NCBI RefSeq assembly: GCF_020829445.1
Contig: NZ_JAIVFV010000022.1
Span: 1 to 62,917, forward strand
Direction of reading: 5' to 3'
Source of the DNA: Nostoc sp. CHAB 5836
GTDB lineage: Bacteria; Cyanobacteriota; Cyanobacteriia; Cyanobacteriales; Nostocaceae
DNA length: 62,917 nucleotides
In this document: piece by piece, positions 35,309 through 46,731 of the stretch
Layout: the number at the start of each line of letters is the position of its first letter
Position numbering within the stretch: position 1 is the stretch's first letter
Notes under the pieces: generated by a model
What the model saw: the letters and a program-made list of their open reading frames with translations, nothing else
Databases searched by the model: none
Told to the model about the DNA's origin: nothing
Position numbers and translations under genes: made by a program

Positions 35309-35502
35309 GCTAAAAAAGAGCGATGGGCTACGCCCCGCCCGAGGCGATCGCACTCCAGCAAATACTATCAGGGTAATAAAACTCTAGTTGTAAGCTAAAA
35401 AACATCTAAATTGCATAATCCGATTAAATCAAACTCTTGTGGGGTGGGCAACATGAGCGCCTTAGTTATCCAATTTAAATGTGGAACAGCTTACCTGCAA
35501 AT

Positions 35503-37344
35503 TTATCTCACGCTCCTAAACCACTCCGTAATTCCTTGAGCGATCGCATTTGCCATTTTTTTCTGTTCTTCTAGGTTCATAACCTGCTCAAATTCATCGG
35601 GATTGCTCATAAAACCCAATTCCAGCAACACAGATGGCGCAGCAGATGGACGCGTCAGCGCTAGGTTGTTCCAAAACACGCCGTATGAAGGTTTGCCGAG
35701 TTTTTTAACTACATAGTTTTGTAAGAATATTGCTAGGTTATGGGCTTGGGGTTGATACCAAAAAGTGCCGAATCCCTTAGTTTTTTCGGCATCACCATCA
35801 TCGGGTAAAGAATTGTGGTGTATGGAAAGTGCGATCGCAGGCTCTTCTTGACTGATAATTGCCTGACGTTCTCCTAGGGAAACTTCGCGATCGTCCTCCC
35901 GCGTCATCACCACAGTTGCGCCTCGCTTTACCAACTCGTCACGCAGCAACTTAGATACCACCAAATTCACATCTTTTTCTAAATATCCAGTTGGGCCACT
36001 GGCACCAGATTCTTTACCGCCATGCCCTGGATCTAGTACAATCTTGAAATTAGCTAAAGGCTTTCGTCTTGTGTTCCCAATTTTAGGCGGATGACGCAAA
36101 GCTAAAACCAGGGTTGTACCGTCGTATCTCAGCTTATATCCCCACTGTTGGGCTTTTTTGAGGTTAAAGGTGTATTTTACTTGTCCTGGAGCTTCCTGTT
36201 GCCAGTCTAGACGATCAATTAGGGGGTCATCATCCAGGCGAATTATGTCTGTTTGGGCAGTGGTGTTGTAAAGAGTGAGAGCGATCGCTTGCTCACCTTG
36301 TTGTACCCTCACAGGTACGGGAACTTGCAAGGGGAAAACGATCTCTGTCGCACTAGGGAGTTGACGGTATCCGATACTGCGAATTATTGTCTGTGGCAAA
36401 ACTGCACCAGGTAAAATGCGGGTTTCTTTACTATTAATCCAAGCGCCATAGTCTAGGCGCAACCATTCACCTTCCCTACCTGTAACCGTTGTGCGTGTGC
36501 CTTTGGGCAGTGGTGTAAGTCGAGAATAATCGGTGCTTGGCCCAGTGCGAGCAATGCCTGAATCTAGTATTACCTCATAAACTGGCAACTGTGTTTTTGA
36601 GAGGATTTCAACCTTACCAGATCCTGGTTGAGTTATCGTCTTACCATTAAGGGTCAGATGGAATTCCGGTTTACCCAAATCTAGCTCTTTAGTTAAAGAA
36701 GGCACAACAGCACCAGAGATAATGTTGTTACCGTAAATTAGGCTTAAGAAATTAGAATCAGGTTGTTCGACTGTAGTGCAACCCTCGTACTTTCCTACAC
36801 TAGATTGGGCTTGAGGCTGATTTTGCCCTGTTAGAGCTGCCAAGTTACTTGGTAGTTGTGCCTGTTGGGGTTGAGGTGAAAGCACAACCCTTTGATTAGC
36901 TAGATTGACAGATACCTTGGCATTGGGGGGGGCGATCGCGCTAAAACAAATTAGTTCTCCCGGTAGTCTGGCAATGTCAACTGCGGGAGTCAGGGAATCT
37001 TTAGCAAAGGCTAACCCCTGTGGTAACTCAGGGTCAGTGGTAAGCCTTGTCACTTTAATCTGGAGTTCTTGATTGCGGTGACGCACAGTAAAAAGATTCT
37101 CCCCCAACTGCAAGGGGAAACTAGGGGAAAAATGACCAGCTTTGCTGCGAGTAATTGGCTTACTATTGATTAAAACCTGACCATCTGGTGGTGCAGTGCC
37201 CAGAAAAAAGATTTTTTGGGCACTTGTCTGGTAGTTTGTCTGGGGAAAAACGACTATAAGAGATGGCTCTGCCAATGCTACCGCGGAGGTGAGAATACAG
37301 CCTAATATTACTAATCCTAAGAGGTTTTTCACAAGCAAAATCAC
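35503..37344 (-). CDS. N-acetylmuramoyl-L-alanine amidase (Amidase_3) with AMIN-type domain
   Basis: A periplasmic cell-wall hydrolase that removes peptides from MurNAc. The 613-residue protein has a signal peptide (MILLVKNLLGLVILGCILTS...), beta-rich N-terminal regions including an SH3-like segment (SGIARTGPSTDYSRLTPLPK, about 258-277), an AMIN-like strand region (about 320-410) that may bind peptidoglycan, and the zinc amidase domain (about 430-610): VLDPGHGGKESGASG (Zn His), EKDVNLVVSK (Zn Glu), ISIHHNSLPD (Zn His) and VLLELGFMSN (catalytic Glu). In heterocystous species such amidases drill the septal junction pores. Divergent from pyrG with 74 bp between. Confidence 0.9.
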   Translation of the reverse strand: MILLVKNLLGLVILGCILTSAVALAEPSLIVVFPQTNYQTSAQKIFFLGTAPPDGQVLINSKPITRSKAGHFSPSFPLQLGENLFTVRHRNQELQIKVTRLTTDPELPQGLAFAKDSLTPAVDIARLPGELICFSAIAPPNAKVSVNLANQRVVLSPQPQQAQLPSNLAALTGQNQPQAQSSVGKYEGCTTVEQPDSNFLSLIYGNNIISGAVVPSLTKELDLGKPEFHLTLNGKTITQPGSGKVEILSKTQLPVYEVILDSGIARTGPSTDYSRLTPLPKGTRTTVTGREGEWLRLDYGAWINSKETRILPGAVLPQTIIRSIGYRQLPSATEIVFPLQVPVPVRVQQGEQAIALTLYNTTAQTDIIRLDDDPLIDRLDWQQEAPGQVKYTFNLKKAQQWGYKLRYDGTTLVLALRHPPKIGNTRRKPLANFKIVLDPGHGGKESGASGPTGYLEKDVNLVVSKLLRDELVKRGATVVMTREDDREVSLGERQAIISQEEPAIALSIHHNSLPDDGDAEKTKGFGTFWYQPQAHNLAIFLQNYVVKKLGKPSYGVFWNNLALTRPSAAPSVLLELGFMSNPDEFEQVMNLEEQKKMANAIAQGITEWFRSVR

Positions 37345-37403
37345 AGAAGATTAGACCACAACAACTGTGGCACAATGACGAGATGTATTTTTAGAAGTTG
37401 TGA

Positions 37404-39056
<1,653 letters not shown>

Positions 39057-39244
39057 CAATTCGTAATTCGTAATGACGCTCCTGCGGACGCTCGCGGACT
39101 CGCTACCGCTACGCTAACGTAATTCGTAATTCAAAATTAATTTTTTAGATTTTGAATTGGTGCATAACAACATTAACTTAAGGCTTGAGTAAATTTGGAC
39201 ATTCAGGGTGCATCATTCGTAAATTTCGGACTTGAGGAGATGTT

Positions 39245-39667
39245 GTGGCGTACTGGGTGAAAATCCTTTACGAGAGGAAAGAATATGTAGTGAATTTTGA
39301 GCGTGTCCATGCTTTTTGTTATGAGATGAATGGCAGGGTTACTTTTTGGTTGCCCGATAGTGCCATTCCCATAGTGATTAACCCGCACAGTAACTTAGAA
39401 GATTATCAAAAGATTCTTGATTATTTAGAATGTGTGACAAGATTAGAATTAAATCACGCCCACTGGGTGAGAATAATTTACGAAAAAAATGAATATGTAA
39501 TTAATCTCAACTGCATCAGTTGCTTTTGTCATGAACCGAATGGCAGGATAACTTTTTGGTTGCCAGATGGCACTATCCCCATCATCATCAACCCTGTGAG
39601 TAATCCTGAATCTTATGAAAAAGTTGTGAAATACGTTAAGAAAGCAACAGGATATTCTTTGTCTTAG
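39245..39667 (+). CDS. Internally duplicated small protein of unknown function
   Basis: A 140-residue protein made of two copies of a 70-residue unit. Unit 1 reads YWVKILYERKEYVVNFERVH... and unit 2 HWVRIIYEKNEYVINLNCIS...; both continue with a Cys-Phe-x-x-E-x-N-G-R-(V/I)-T-F-W-L-P-D pattern and IPI(V/I)INP. Each unit looks beta-rich, so a pseudo-dimer is likely. Start GTG 39245 has GGAG about 10 bases upstream. The family is unknown to me. It follows pyrG on the same strand after a 188-bp gap with ATTCGTAATTCGTAAT-type repeats. Confidence 0.6.
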   Translation: MAYWVKILYERKEYVVNFERVHAFCYEMNGRVTFWLPDSAIPIVINPHSNLEDYQKILDYLECVTRLELNHAHWVRIIYEKNEYVINLNCISCFCHEPNGRITFWLPDGTIPIIINPVSNPESYEKVVKYVKKATGYSLS

Positions 39668-39716
39668 TATTAAATAATTCATAATTCGTAGTCAATAGGC
39701 TTGGGTTAAGGATAAT

Positions 39717-39794
39717 TGTAGGTTGGGTTGAATTTTAGTGAAACCCAACAAACGCTCGAAAATGTTGGGTTTCGTTCCTCAACCCAACCTACGC
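39717..39794. repeat. Long palindromic repeat (family I copy 1)
   Basis: TGTAGGTTGGGTTGAATTTT pairs with GTTCCTCAACCCAACCTACG across an internal GTGAAACCCAAC/GTTGGGTTTCGT hairpin. Related copies lie at about 48295-48330, 51030-51065 and 60835-60968. Such a hairpin following a gene end can stop transcription, though no T-run follows. Confidence 0.6.
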
Positions 39795-40221
39795 AAATTT
39801 ATTTATGGATAGATAAATTTTAAACTTTGCGGTTCTTTCGTACTTGTCGTGCTAAATCTTTAATTAAAATTGATAAATTTGCTTTTAAATCAAGGCTTGC
39901 AGGCACTTACAGCCTAAATTTTAGCAATGCGACTAAAAGGCAGCGAATAATGACTGTTATGACTGCCCAGCAAGGGTTTTAAGGTATTTTTATAACTAAT
40001 TTAGCACGCTAATTACGCAAGAGCCGTTCTTTTTAGCGATCGCTCGTTTGGGTGGTTTTCTCGGTTGCAAATCCGATGGTCTGCCAACCGGGCAGACCTT
40101 ATGGCGAGGCTGGTTGCGATTACAGGATATGTGTTGGGCTGCCGATTTTATCACCCAGTCACTTTAAAAGATGTTGGTAACGACAAGACCTTCAGGTCGG
40201 GGAATGGTTACAATCGCCACA
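39795..40221. other. Intergenic region with strong GGTCTGCC hairpin
   Basis: The clearest feature is GGTCTGCC-AACCG-GGCAGACC (40076-40096), an 8-bp perfect stem. A 63-codon frame overlaps it (40065-40256, MQIRWSANRADLMARLV...), but it overlaps the neighbouring gene on the other strand and I cannot support it as coding. No repeat family of the window is present here. Confidence 0.4.
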
Positions 40222-40560
40222 TTAGAGTTCAATTAACTGAAAGCCCCAAGGTTTGAGAGCCGCGAGGGCTAGTTCTGGATCTACACCTTCATAAGCCTCC
40301 CATTCCAAGGGGTGTTCTTTTGGATGTCCGTCGCCGACATTACCTGCAACTTTGATTATCGGACAGTTGGCGATGCGATCGCGCTCCAACCCTTTTGGCA
40401 GTGCTAGTTGGATTTTGTGACCGACAAACTTCGCTGTACTTTCATTAGCTATAGATTCACGGATTAAACAAATATCACCAGCAGTCCCCCAAGTAGTTTG
40501 GTAAATGTGGAGGAAGGATATATAGGTTACTGGTTTGATGGATCTTTTTAGAACGTGCAT
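40222..40560 (-). CDS. Small protein of unknown function
   Basis: A 112-residue soluble protein (MHVLKRSIKPVTYISFLHIY...). The C-terminal half has a conserved-looking pattern: NCPIIKVAGNVGDGHPKEHP (about 65-84), then LEWEAYEGVDPELALAALKP and WGFQL. No signal or membrane helix. It lies downstream of the polyferredoxin fusion on the same strand with a 133-bp gap, so it may share its transcript. I cannot name the family. Confidence 0.5.
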   Translation of the reverse strand: MHVLKRSIKPVTYISFLHIYQTTWGTAGDICLIRESIANESTAKFVGHKIQLALPKGLERDRIANCPIIKVAGNVGDGHPKEHPLEWEAYEGVDPELALAALKPWGFQLIEL

Positions 40561-40693
40561 TATCTGTAATCCTGACGCTATCAGTGAAAATTCATATGAG
40601 TATTTTCTATCACCTTCGTAGGGAAGAATGTTTTTAACTCACATTTTGCACCTAGTTGAGGCGATTAGAAACCGCCTGGTGGAATATATTGGC

Positions 40694-43243
40694 TTAAAAC
40701 ACGATAATTGCCCACATACTAACTCCCAACCCAATAGCTGCTAGGTGTTGCCAAAGAAGTGATAGCTTCGCTAACCCCTTCGGTGTCCGCACCGCTTGCT
40801 TTGCAATCTTTTGTGTTAATAATATAGTCATAAACACGGAAAAAATTATCGTTGTGCCTTGCAGAAAGGCAATCACCGCCGGGTGAGCAACCAATATTGG
40901 CAATTGTTCACCACTCAAACCAAGAGTAGCAAAGGTCACGGGTAAAATCCGCCCGCCTTCACCTAAGCCCAAACGCAGATAGTGAGCCAAGTTTCCCCCC
41001 AACACTAATGGTAGATAGCCGTAGGCAAGTTCTACAAATTTTCGAGGCTTACAGTTAAGGCTGAACAGTTGGAGCAAGCCATAAGCCGCAAAGGTAAAAA
41101 TCGCTGGGATAATTAACACTAACAGCGATAATCCCAAATGCTGCCAAAACTGGGTTAAATCCAGTTGTAACCCCAACCAAGATTGCAATTCTGGCAAGCG
41201 ATGCAGATATATACCACCCAACAGCAAAAACAATAATGCTACTTCATAGCTACGGGGTACATGAGTTGTCCACAGTTCAATACCAGGGGGACGCAAGTTG
41301 AATTCAACGGAACGATGGGGACAGGCTTTGAGGCAAGTCATGCACAACACACAATCTCTGTTATCTTCTAACTGCGCTGGGTGAGAATACAAGGGACATC
41401 CATTAGTTTCCATGCCTTCGCCCTTTTGCGGCCCACCTTTATAGCACTGATAAGTGGTGCAACTGGCAGAACAAATACCTTGCTGTGCCCGGAGTTCTGT
41501 CATTGAGAGTTTGGCAAATAAACCATTCATTCCGCCGATGGGACAGAGATAACGACACCAAAATCGCCGCTCAAAAAGAGCGGAGAAAATCATCGCCCCT
41601 GCGGTAATTAACAGCAACAAACAAGCGCTGAGGTAAGCTGTATTTTCTAAATGCCAGAGTTCTTCCCATAAGAAAATTAGGGTGAACAAACCAAACATAA
41701 ACCATCCGCCCCATTTCTGGGCTTGCTCTCTCGGCCAGCGCTTGAGTTTTCGAGGCCACAGCCATAAAGATAACTTTTGGGTAATTTCCCCGTAAATCAT
41801 GAAGGGACAAACAGAACACCAGATACGTCCCAAAAAGGGAAAGAGAAATAAGAAGAAAGGCCACCACCAAGCCCAAAATAGATTTAATACGAAATTGCGA
41901 TCGCGGGTTTGCGGCCCAATAAATAATACTGCAACAATAATTGCATAGGCCGTTGCAGTCAAACCATAATTAATGCGATCGGGCCACCAAGGACTACGTA
42001 AAAATTGCCGCAAACTAGGATAGGCATTTAACAGATTCAGCCGAAATCGTTTTTTCTTAGTTTCGGCTGGCCAGAAAATTTCTTCTGTTAATTCATTGGC
42101 ACCCTCAGCTTGCACGATCGCCCTTTCTACCAGATTTTTCAATTCTTTGAGGTTGCCAGGAAAATCGTATGATTGTAGGCGACGTAGAGCTTCGGGGGTG
42201 ATGCGCAGTTTAGAAATGCCTCTAGCCCGAATGTAGAGACTAATATAATATTCCACCTGTGCCTGAATATCAGCTTTTCGCACCCGTAGCGGTGGTACTT
42301 TAATAACGTGACCGATACAGCGTTCAATTGTCGGCTGAGTTTTTTCTGAAACGATCAGAATTCTAGCTTTACTAGAGCGAGGTTCAGATACTGGCTCTCC
42401 AGAACGAGTCACAGGGGTGTATGTGCCAGTTTTGAGCAACTGCGTCACGGGAGGTAATAATTCTTGGGGCAATTCTTGGATATTGTTGAGAACTAGAGTC
42501 CCTTCCCCTAACCATTCCAACAATCCTGGTTTACCGCCAGCGCGACCGAATAAATCTGCACCGCTAGTTTGGAGAATACCACAATTTACTTTAATAATTG
42601 GTTCTCGCCGTTTTGGAGAACCAAAGTGGATGAGGGCTGCTATATTATCTTTTTCTAACCCTGGTTCTCCGAAAATATCCACTGATTTGCGGTCAGCCGC
42701 CGCTTCTCGAATTTGCTCCCGCAGCCGCACAGCATAGCGACTTGTACCGACAATTCCCCGTTGCGCTTTGGTGACTAAATAGGGTCGCAAAGCTACGGAA
42801 CGTTCTTGTTCATAGCCAAGTGCAGATGTCACCTGAGCTAATTCTTGAACTAATTGGCGGGAAAAAGCCTGAGTGATTTCGGGGTATTGGGTGACTAAGG
42901 AATGTAATTTAGTCGCAGGTAGAACCCACAAATGACATTCTGTTACCGTAGTAATTGTGAATGGAGTTAACTCTCCCAATAGCAATTCTTTGAGGTGAAT
43001 CACTGCTCCGGGAAGGAAGCCGCAAGCTAAAGCTGAATTCGTTTCATTGGTGCTATTGCTTTCGAGTTGACCTTGCACGAGAATATAAAGGGCTTCTGGA
43101 GTAGTGCTTTCGCTAACTAAGTCAGTTTCGGCACTCACTACTTGTTCTTCAATTGCTTGGGCGATCGCATTTAATACTTCAGGTGAGAGAATTCCTAAAG
43201 TCGTGCGTTCTTGTAGCCATATAACCGTTTCTGGAGATGTCAT
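40694..43243 (-). CDS. cNMP-binding / sigma54-AAA-like / membrane polyferredoxin (NapH/NosR-like) fusion
   Basis: About 849 residues from ATG 43243 (GGAG upstream). Domains in order: a cNMP-binding fold (about 15-140, SESTTPEALYILVQGQLESN); an AAA+ module of the sigma-54 activator type (about 160-400) with Walker A-like FGEPGLEKDN, a LFGRAGGKPGLLEW region, the Walker B-like GTLVLNNIQELP, PPLRVRKADIQ and YDFPGNLKELKNLVERAI; then a membrane part (about 430-849). The membrane part has IWCSVCPFMIYGE, FWCRYLCPIGGMNG, and a soluble CVLCMTCLKACPHRS 4Fe-4S motif. The GAFTGA loop and DNA-binding domain are missing, and cyanobacteria lack sigma-54, so it should not be a classical activator. It looks like a nucleotide-gated membrane electron carrier or redox sensor. 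Confidence 0.8.
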   Translation of the reverse strand: MTSPETVIWLQERTTLGILSPEVLNAIAQAIEEQVVSAETDLVSESTTPEALYILVQGQLESNSTNETNSALACGFLPGAVIHLKELLLGELTPFTITTVTECHLWVLPATKLHSLVTQYPEITQAFSRQLVQELAQVTSALGYEQERSVALRPYLVTKAQRGIVGTSRYAVRLREQIREAAADRKSVDIFGEPGLEKDNIAALIHFGSPKRREPIIKVNCGILQTSGADLFGRAGGKPGLLEWLGEGTLVLNNIQELPQELLPPVTQLLKTGTYTPVTRSGEPVSEPRSSKARILIVSEKTQPTIERCIGHVIKVPPLRVRKADIQAQVEYYISLYIRARGISKLRITPEALRRLQSYDFPGNLKELKNLVERAIVQAEGANELTEEIFWPAETKKKRFRLNLLNAYPSLRQFLRSPWWPDRINYGLTATAYAIIVAVLFIGPQTRDRNFVLNLFWAWWWPFFLFLFPFLGRIWCSVCPFMIYGEITQKLSLWLWPRKLKRWPREQAQKWGGWFMFGLFTLIFLWEELWHLENTAYLSACLLLLITAGAMIFSALFERRFWCRYLCPIGGMNGLFAKLSMTELRAQQGICSASCTTYQCYKGGPQKGEGMETNGCPLYSHPAQLEDNRDCVLCMTCLKACPHRSVEFNLRPPGIELWTTHVPRSYEVALLFLLLGGIYLHRLPELQSWLGLQLDLTQFWQHLGLSLLVLIIPAIFTFAAYGLLQLFSLNCKPRKFVELAYGYLPLVLGGNLAHYLRLGLGEGGRILPVTFATLGLSGEQLPILVAHPAVIAFLQGTTIIFSVFMTILLTQKIAKQAVRTPKGLAKLSLLWQHLAAIGLGVSMWAIIVF

Positions 43244-43328
43244 CTTAAGTTCTCCGTGTAGGCTGCTGTATAACAAGGATTATCCCTGAAAGGGTATGTC
43301 AAAATATCTGTGTTCAGATGTTGTGCAT

Positions 43329-43448
43329 TAATAGACATCTGGTGAAAATGAATGTAGAGACCTAGCAGTGCAATGTAGAGACCTAGCAGTGCTACGTCTC
43401 TACAAAGGTTTCAGGCAACGCATAATTAATTTCACCAGATGTCTAATA
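43329..43448. repeat. Small inverted-repeat element, family C copy 2
   Basis: Ends TAATAGACATCTGGTGAAAA and TTTCACCAGATGTCTAATA are inverted copies matching over 18 bases. The interior contains TGTAGAGACCTAGCAGTG as a tandem pair, a variant of the single unit in copy 1 (911-1011), so the interior has duplicated. No coding capacity. Confidence 0.77.
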
Positions 43449-44381
43449 CATCATGTGAAATGTTTATTCTTGCTTAAGCTAAAAACCCTTACATTACACT
43501 CGTATTGAGCGGAAACTAAATTTGATGCAAATTTAGTGATATTTACTAAATTTTGTGCATAGGAGGTTTGATGTTGAATATCAGTAAGGGTATTAATTCC
43601 CTCTCAAACTTTAAGATGGTATTCAAGCCAGAGGCAAAAAAGGAAACCATAGTACACAACGTGTTAAATTTAACTCCAATGGCTCTGATTAACTTTTCGT
43701 TACATACTGATAAATTTTCCCGCCGACTTACTTGCTTTAAAAAAATTGACTTTAACAAAGAGTTTTAGCCTTAACCCAAGCGTATTGACTCCTGCCTCCT
43801 AAATAAGATTTTAAAGATTTGCTAAAGAAGTTGATGTAACCTTATACTTCATGGTAATTAAATAATTACAATGTGGGTTCAAAAAAATTTGGAAGAAGAA
43901 CCAAAATAGTTGATCCAGTTACTTCCTATTTGAGTAATCAATTAAAGAATTTTCAAGAAATAATTTATCTAATTTTGGAGAGTGGGCATCTGGCTCGTCT
44001 CTAACCAAAAGCGGGCTTTTAGGGTCAGCCCACAATCAGTTGTTAGATATTTTTTCTTGAGAATTTCTTAACCAAATCATAAATATTTTCTAACTTAGAT
44101 TACCCAAATAGCAAGTAATTTACATCTGAGGGGGTGGCAACTTCGTCTCAAAGCCTTATCAAATAAGGATTATCAAAGGGTTAGCCTTGAAACGCTCAAA
44201 ACAAATTGGGAACCTATCCCAACAGAAAAATCAGGCTTTTGGGCTGTGATTATTGAGAATGGAATCAATAAATCCGAAAAATGATGTTTATCTTTTCATG
44301 GCACAAGCGTTCAAAACGCTTGCTGCGTCTTTGGTTCAAAGGGTTTTGTCACCCCCTCAGAATTTACATTGAACCAATGAA
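43449..44381. other. Long gap with a possible gene remnant
   Basis: About 930 bp. A family A-like right end (CGTTACATACTGATAAATTT then CCCGCCGACTTACTT) lies near 43698-43733. A frame open from 44099 to 44284 (61 codons, TAG stop immediately before, no start) reads ITQIASNLHLRGWQLRLKAL... and ends in ENGINKSEK; it resembles the tail of a protein with the rest lost, but I cannot name it. Other short frames in both directions lack ribosome sites and codon support. Confidence 0.35.
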
Positions 44382-44534
44382 TATAGTGATTCTCAATTGC
44401 ATGGAATACAGACCTAACCCCCAGCCCCTTCTCTACTAGCGTTGGGGAGTAATATTCAAAGCCTCTCTCTTTAAAGGAAGTGAGGAATAGAAGTGAGATC
44501 AAACTGTATTGGATCCAAACGAAAAGCGCTATAG
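44382..44534. repeat. Degenerate inverted-repeat element, family F copy 2
   Basis: Matches family F copy 1 (7005-7142) from TCTCAATTGCATGGAATACA through CAAAGCCTCTCT and AAACTGTATTGGATCC. The terminal repeats have drifted (TATAGTGATTCTC against AGCGCTATA), and a 10-20 bp insertion lies in the interior. It sits 54 bp upstream of the first RTX gene, so it may affect that promoter. Confidence 0.6.
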
Positions 44535-44587
44535 TTCGTTGACTGAGACTGAACTTACGTATTAGTGAGAAATTCAGGAGAGATCAT

Positions 44588-46396
44588 ATGGCATTTATTT
44601 TCGGCACTATAGGCCCTGACACGATCAATGGGACTTCGGGAAATGACACTATAGTTGGTTGGACTAGTGATGGTGATGCCGATAGTACCTCCGGTAAAGA
44701 TACCTTGAATGGTTTGGCTGGTAACGATTCCCTCGCAGGTGGGTCGTTAGACGACAGTCTAAGTGGTGGAAATGGCAATGATACACTTGATGGAGGCACA
44801 GAAAACGACATTCTCAAAGGTGGTGCAGGCACTGACACCTTTAAAGGTAATCAGGGTAACGACAGCATTGATGGCGGAGATAGCATTGATACCGCAGACT
44901 ACAGCCAACGAGGTAAAATAACCTTGTCAAGTGTCGGAACCATTCAAAAAGCTGGGGGACTGGGGCAAGACGAACTCTTTCAAGTAGAAAACATTATTGC
45001 TAATGCTAATGTTGCCAGCAACACCATAGATGCATCTCAAGCTTTATCTGGGGTATCTATCACCGTTAACCTGGAAACTCAAAGTTTTGCTGCCAATAAC
45101 GTTCCTGTTTTGGGAACACTGCGATTTACTGTAGTCAACTTTGATGATGTTATCGGCGCCAATGGAAATGACAGCATTGTTGGCGATAACCAAAATAACC
45201 GATTATCGGGCAACAATGGCAATGACACACTTAATGGCAACTTGGGTACTGACACTCTAAATGGGGGACTAGGCGACGACACGTACATAGTTGACAGTGC
45301 AGTTGATACCATTACGGAAGCTGCGAATTCAGGCACAGATACTGTCCGGTCTTCTGTCACTTACACACTTAGTGCCAATGTGGAGAATCTGACGCTGACG
45401 GGAACTAGCGCCATCAATGGGACAGGTAACAATCTTAATAACACCATCTTCGGTACTAATTTGAGCAGTAACACTCTCAATGGAAGAGCAGGTGATGACT
45501 CACTAATCGGTGGTAGCGGCAATGATATCCTCAACGGGGAAGACGGCGATGATCTACTACGAGGCGGACTCGACAATGACAGACTCAATGGCGGCTCTGG
45601 AAATGACGTTTTCATCAGTGTTTTTTCTGGTGGTTTTCCTGGTGGTAATGTGCTTCCACCTGGATTAGGGGAAATTGATACCTTGACTGGTGGGACTGGG
45701 GCAGATAGATTTATCCTGGGGGACTTGATAAATGTTTTCTACGACGATAACAACACTGCAAATCCTGGTTTTGGCGACTTCGCTACTATTACTGACTTCG
45801 ACTCTAGTCAAGATCAAATTCAACTCAAAGGACTTTTACAGGACTACCGTCTGGAAGTTGTTGGAAACGACACACGAATATTCTTAGACAAACCAGGAGC
45901 AGAGCCAGATGAGATTATAGGTGTTGTCCAGGCGAGAAACAATCTCACACTTAATAGTGATGACTTCCTTTTCAATAACGAGCTGGAAATTGTTGGAAGA
46001 GGTACAAACAACTCACTATCAACAGCTGAAGTGTTCGGTACTTTGTCGTCAGGCTCAAAGGTTAATGCTTCAGCCCAGTTGGCAACAATTCAACCGGGGA
46101 ATAATCCCGATTTCGACTTTTTTAATTTTTCTTTAGCAAATTCCGGAACTGTCACTATTAAAACAGTGACATCGGGAGATACAGTTCTCGGACTGTTTAA
46201 CGATACTGGAAATTTAGTGGACAGTAATGATGATACTGCCGGTGTCCGTTCGTCATTAATCAGCCGTTCCCTGGGTGCAGGTACGTACTCCATTTCAGTG
46301 AGTAAATTTCCCTTCCGCCCTGAAAATGGCGGAACTTTCTTTGGTAGCGCCTCCAACCCTGATTTTGCTTATACGCTAGAAGTGAGTTTTGTATAA
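44588..46396 (+). CDS. RTX-type calcium-binding protein with C-terminal PPC-like domain (copy 1)
   Basis: A 602-residue secreted-type protein without a signal peptide. The first 100 residues and 190-345 hold GGxGxDxLx nonapeptide repeats (SGGNGNDTLDGG, GGSGNDILNGEDGDDLLRGG) that fold into a calcium beta roll; these mark substrates of type I secretion. A middle block (about 345-480) has TGGTGADRFILGD and IIGVVQARNN. The last 110 residues (DFDFFNFSLANSGTVTIKTV, DTVLGLFNDTGNLVDSNDD) form a bacterial pre-peptidase C-terminal-like beta sandwich. Start ATG follows AGGAGAGA. The neighbour at 46732 is a shorter paralogue. Export by the 16.4-21.1 kb exporter is possible but unproved. Confidence 0.85.
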   Translation: MAFIFGTIGPDTINGTSGNDTIVGWTSDGDADSTSGKDTLNGLAGNDSLAGGSLDDSLSGGNGNDTLDGGTENDILKGGAGTDTFKGNQGNDSIDGGDSIDTADYSQRGKITLSSVGTIQKAGGLGQDELFQVENIIANANVASNTIDASQALSGVSITVNLETQSFAANNVPVLGTLRFTVVNFDDVIGANGNDSIVGDNQNNRLSGNNGNDTLNGNLGTDTLNGGLGDDTYIVDSAVDTITEAANSGTDTVRSSVTYTLSANVENLTLTGTSAINGTGNNLNNTIFGTNLSSNTLNGRAGDDSLIGGSGNDILNGEDGDDLLRGGLDNDRLNGGSGNDVFISVFSGGFPGGNVLPPGLGEIDTLTGGTGADRFILGDLINVFYDDNNTANPGFGDFATITDFDSSQDQIQLKGLLQDYRLEVVGNDTRIFLDKPGAEPDEIIGVVQARNNLTLNSDDFLFNNELEIVGRGTNNSLSTAEVFGTLSSGSKVNASAQLATIQPGNNPDFDFFNFSLANSGTVTIKTVTSGDTVLGLFNDTGNLVDSNDDTAGVRSSLISRSLGAGTYSISVSKFPFRPENGGTFFGSASNPDFAYTLEVSFV

Positions 46397-46731
46397 GAAC
46401 ATTGTCCTGACAATTGAGGTCATGTGGAAAAGCTAACACGAAACCTAACCCCCCCAGCCCCCTTCCCTATAAGGGTTGGGGGAGAACTCAAAGCCTCTCC
46501 CCTTCCAGGGGAGAGGAATGGAAGTGAGGTTTTTGATATGATCTGAATTGTCAGGAACATTGTCAACTTCAGAAAGTAGCGACATCAGAGGCCAGATTCA
46601 AAGATACTTTTCCCGTATCGGCTAGAAGAACACGGCGACGTGGCAAGTAAGTAATTTACATTCAACTTCATGAATAGTTCTTTAACTAAGACTGAACTTA
46701 CGTAGTTAGGAATAAACTCAGGAGAGATAAT
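46397..46731. repeat. Gap between RTX paralogues
   Basis: Contains CCTAACCCCCCCAGCCCCCT ... CAAAGCCTCTCCCCTTCCAG, the CT/AG-rich core seen inside several elements of this window (7030, 29650, 44410, 50640, 54100), here without recognisable terminal repeats. The last 60 bases (GACTGAACTTACGTA ... CAGGAGAGATAATATG) match the leader of the first RTX gene, so the duplicated unit includes the 5' untranslated region. Confidence 0.6.

Noticed and set aside
40065..40256. 63-codon plus-strand frame next to the GGTCTGCC hairpin
   Set aside because: It overlaps the opposite-strand gene, and has no ribosome site or recognisable motif.
43553..43768. 71-codon frames on both strands downstream of the polyferredoxin gene
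   Set aside because: They overlap each other and a family A-like end fragment, with no codon or motif support.
45079..45615. Ser/Pro/Leu-rich minus-strand frames within the RTX genes
   Set aside because: They are the complement of Gly/Asp-rich calcium repeats, a well-known source of spurious long frames.
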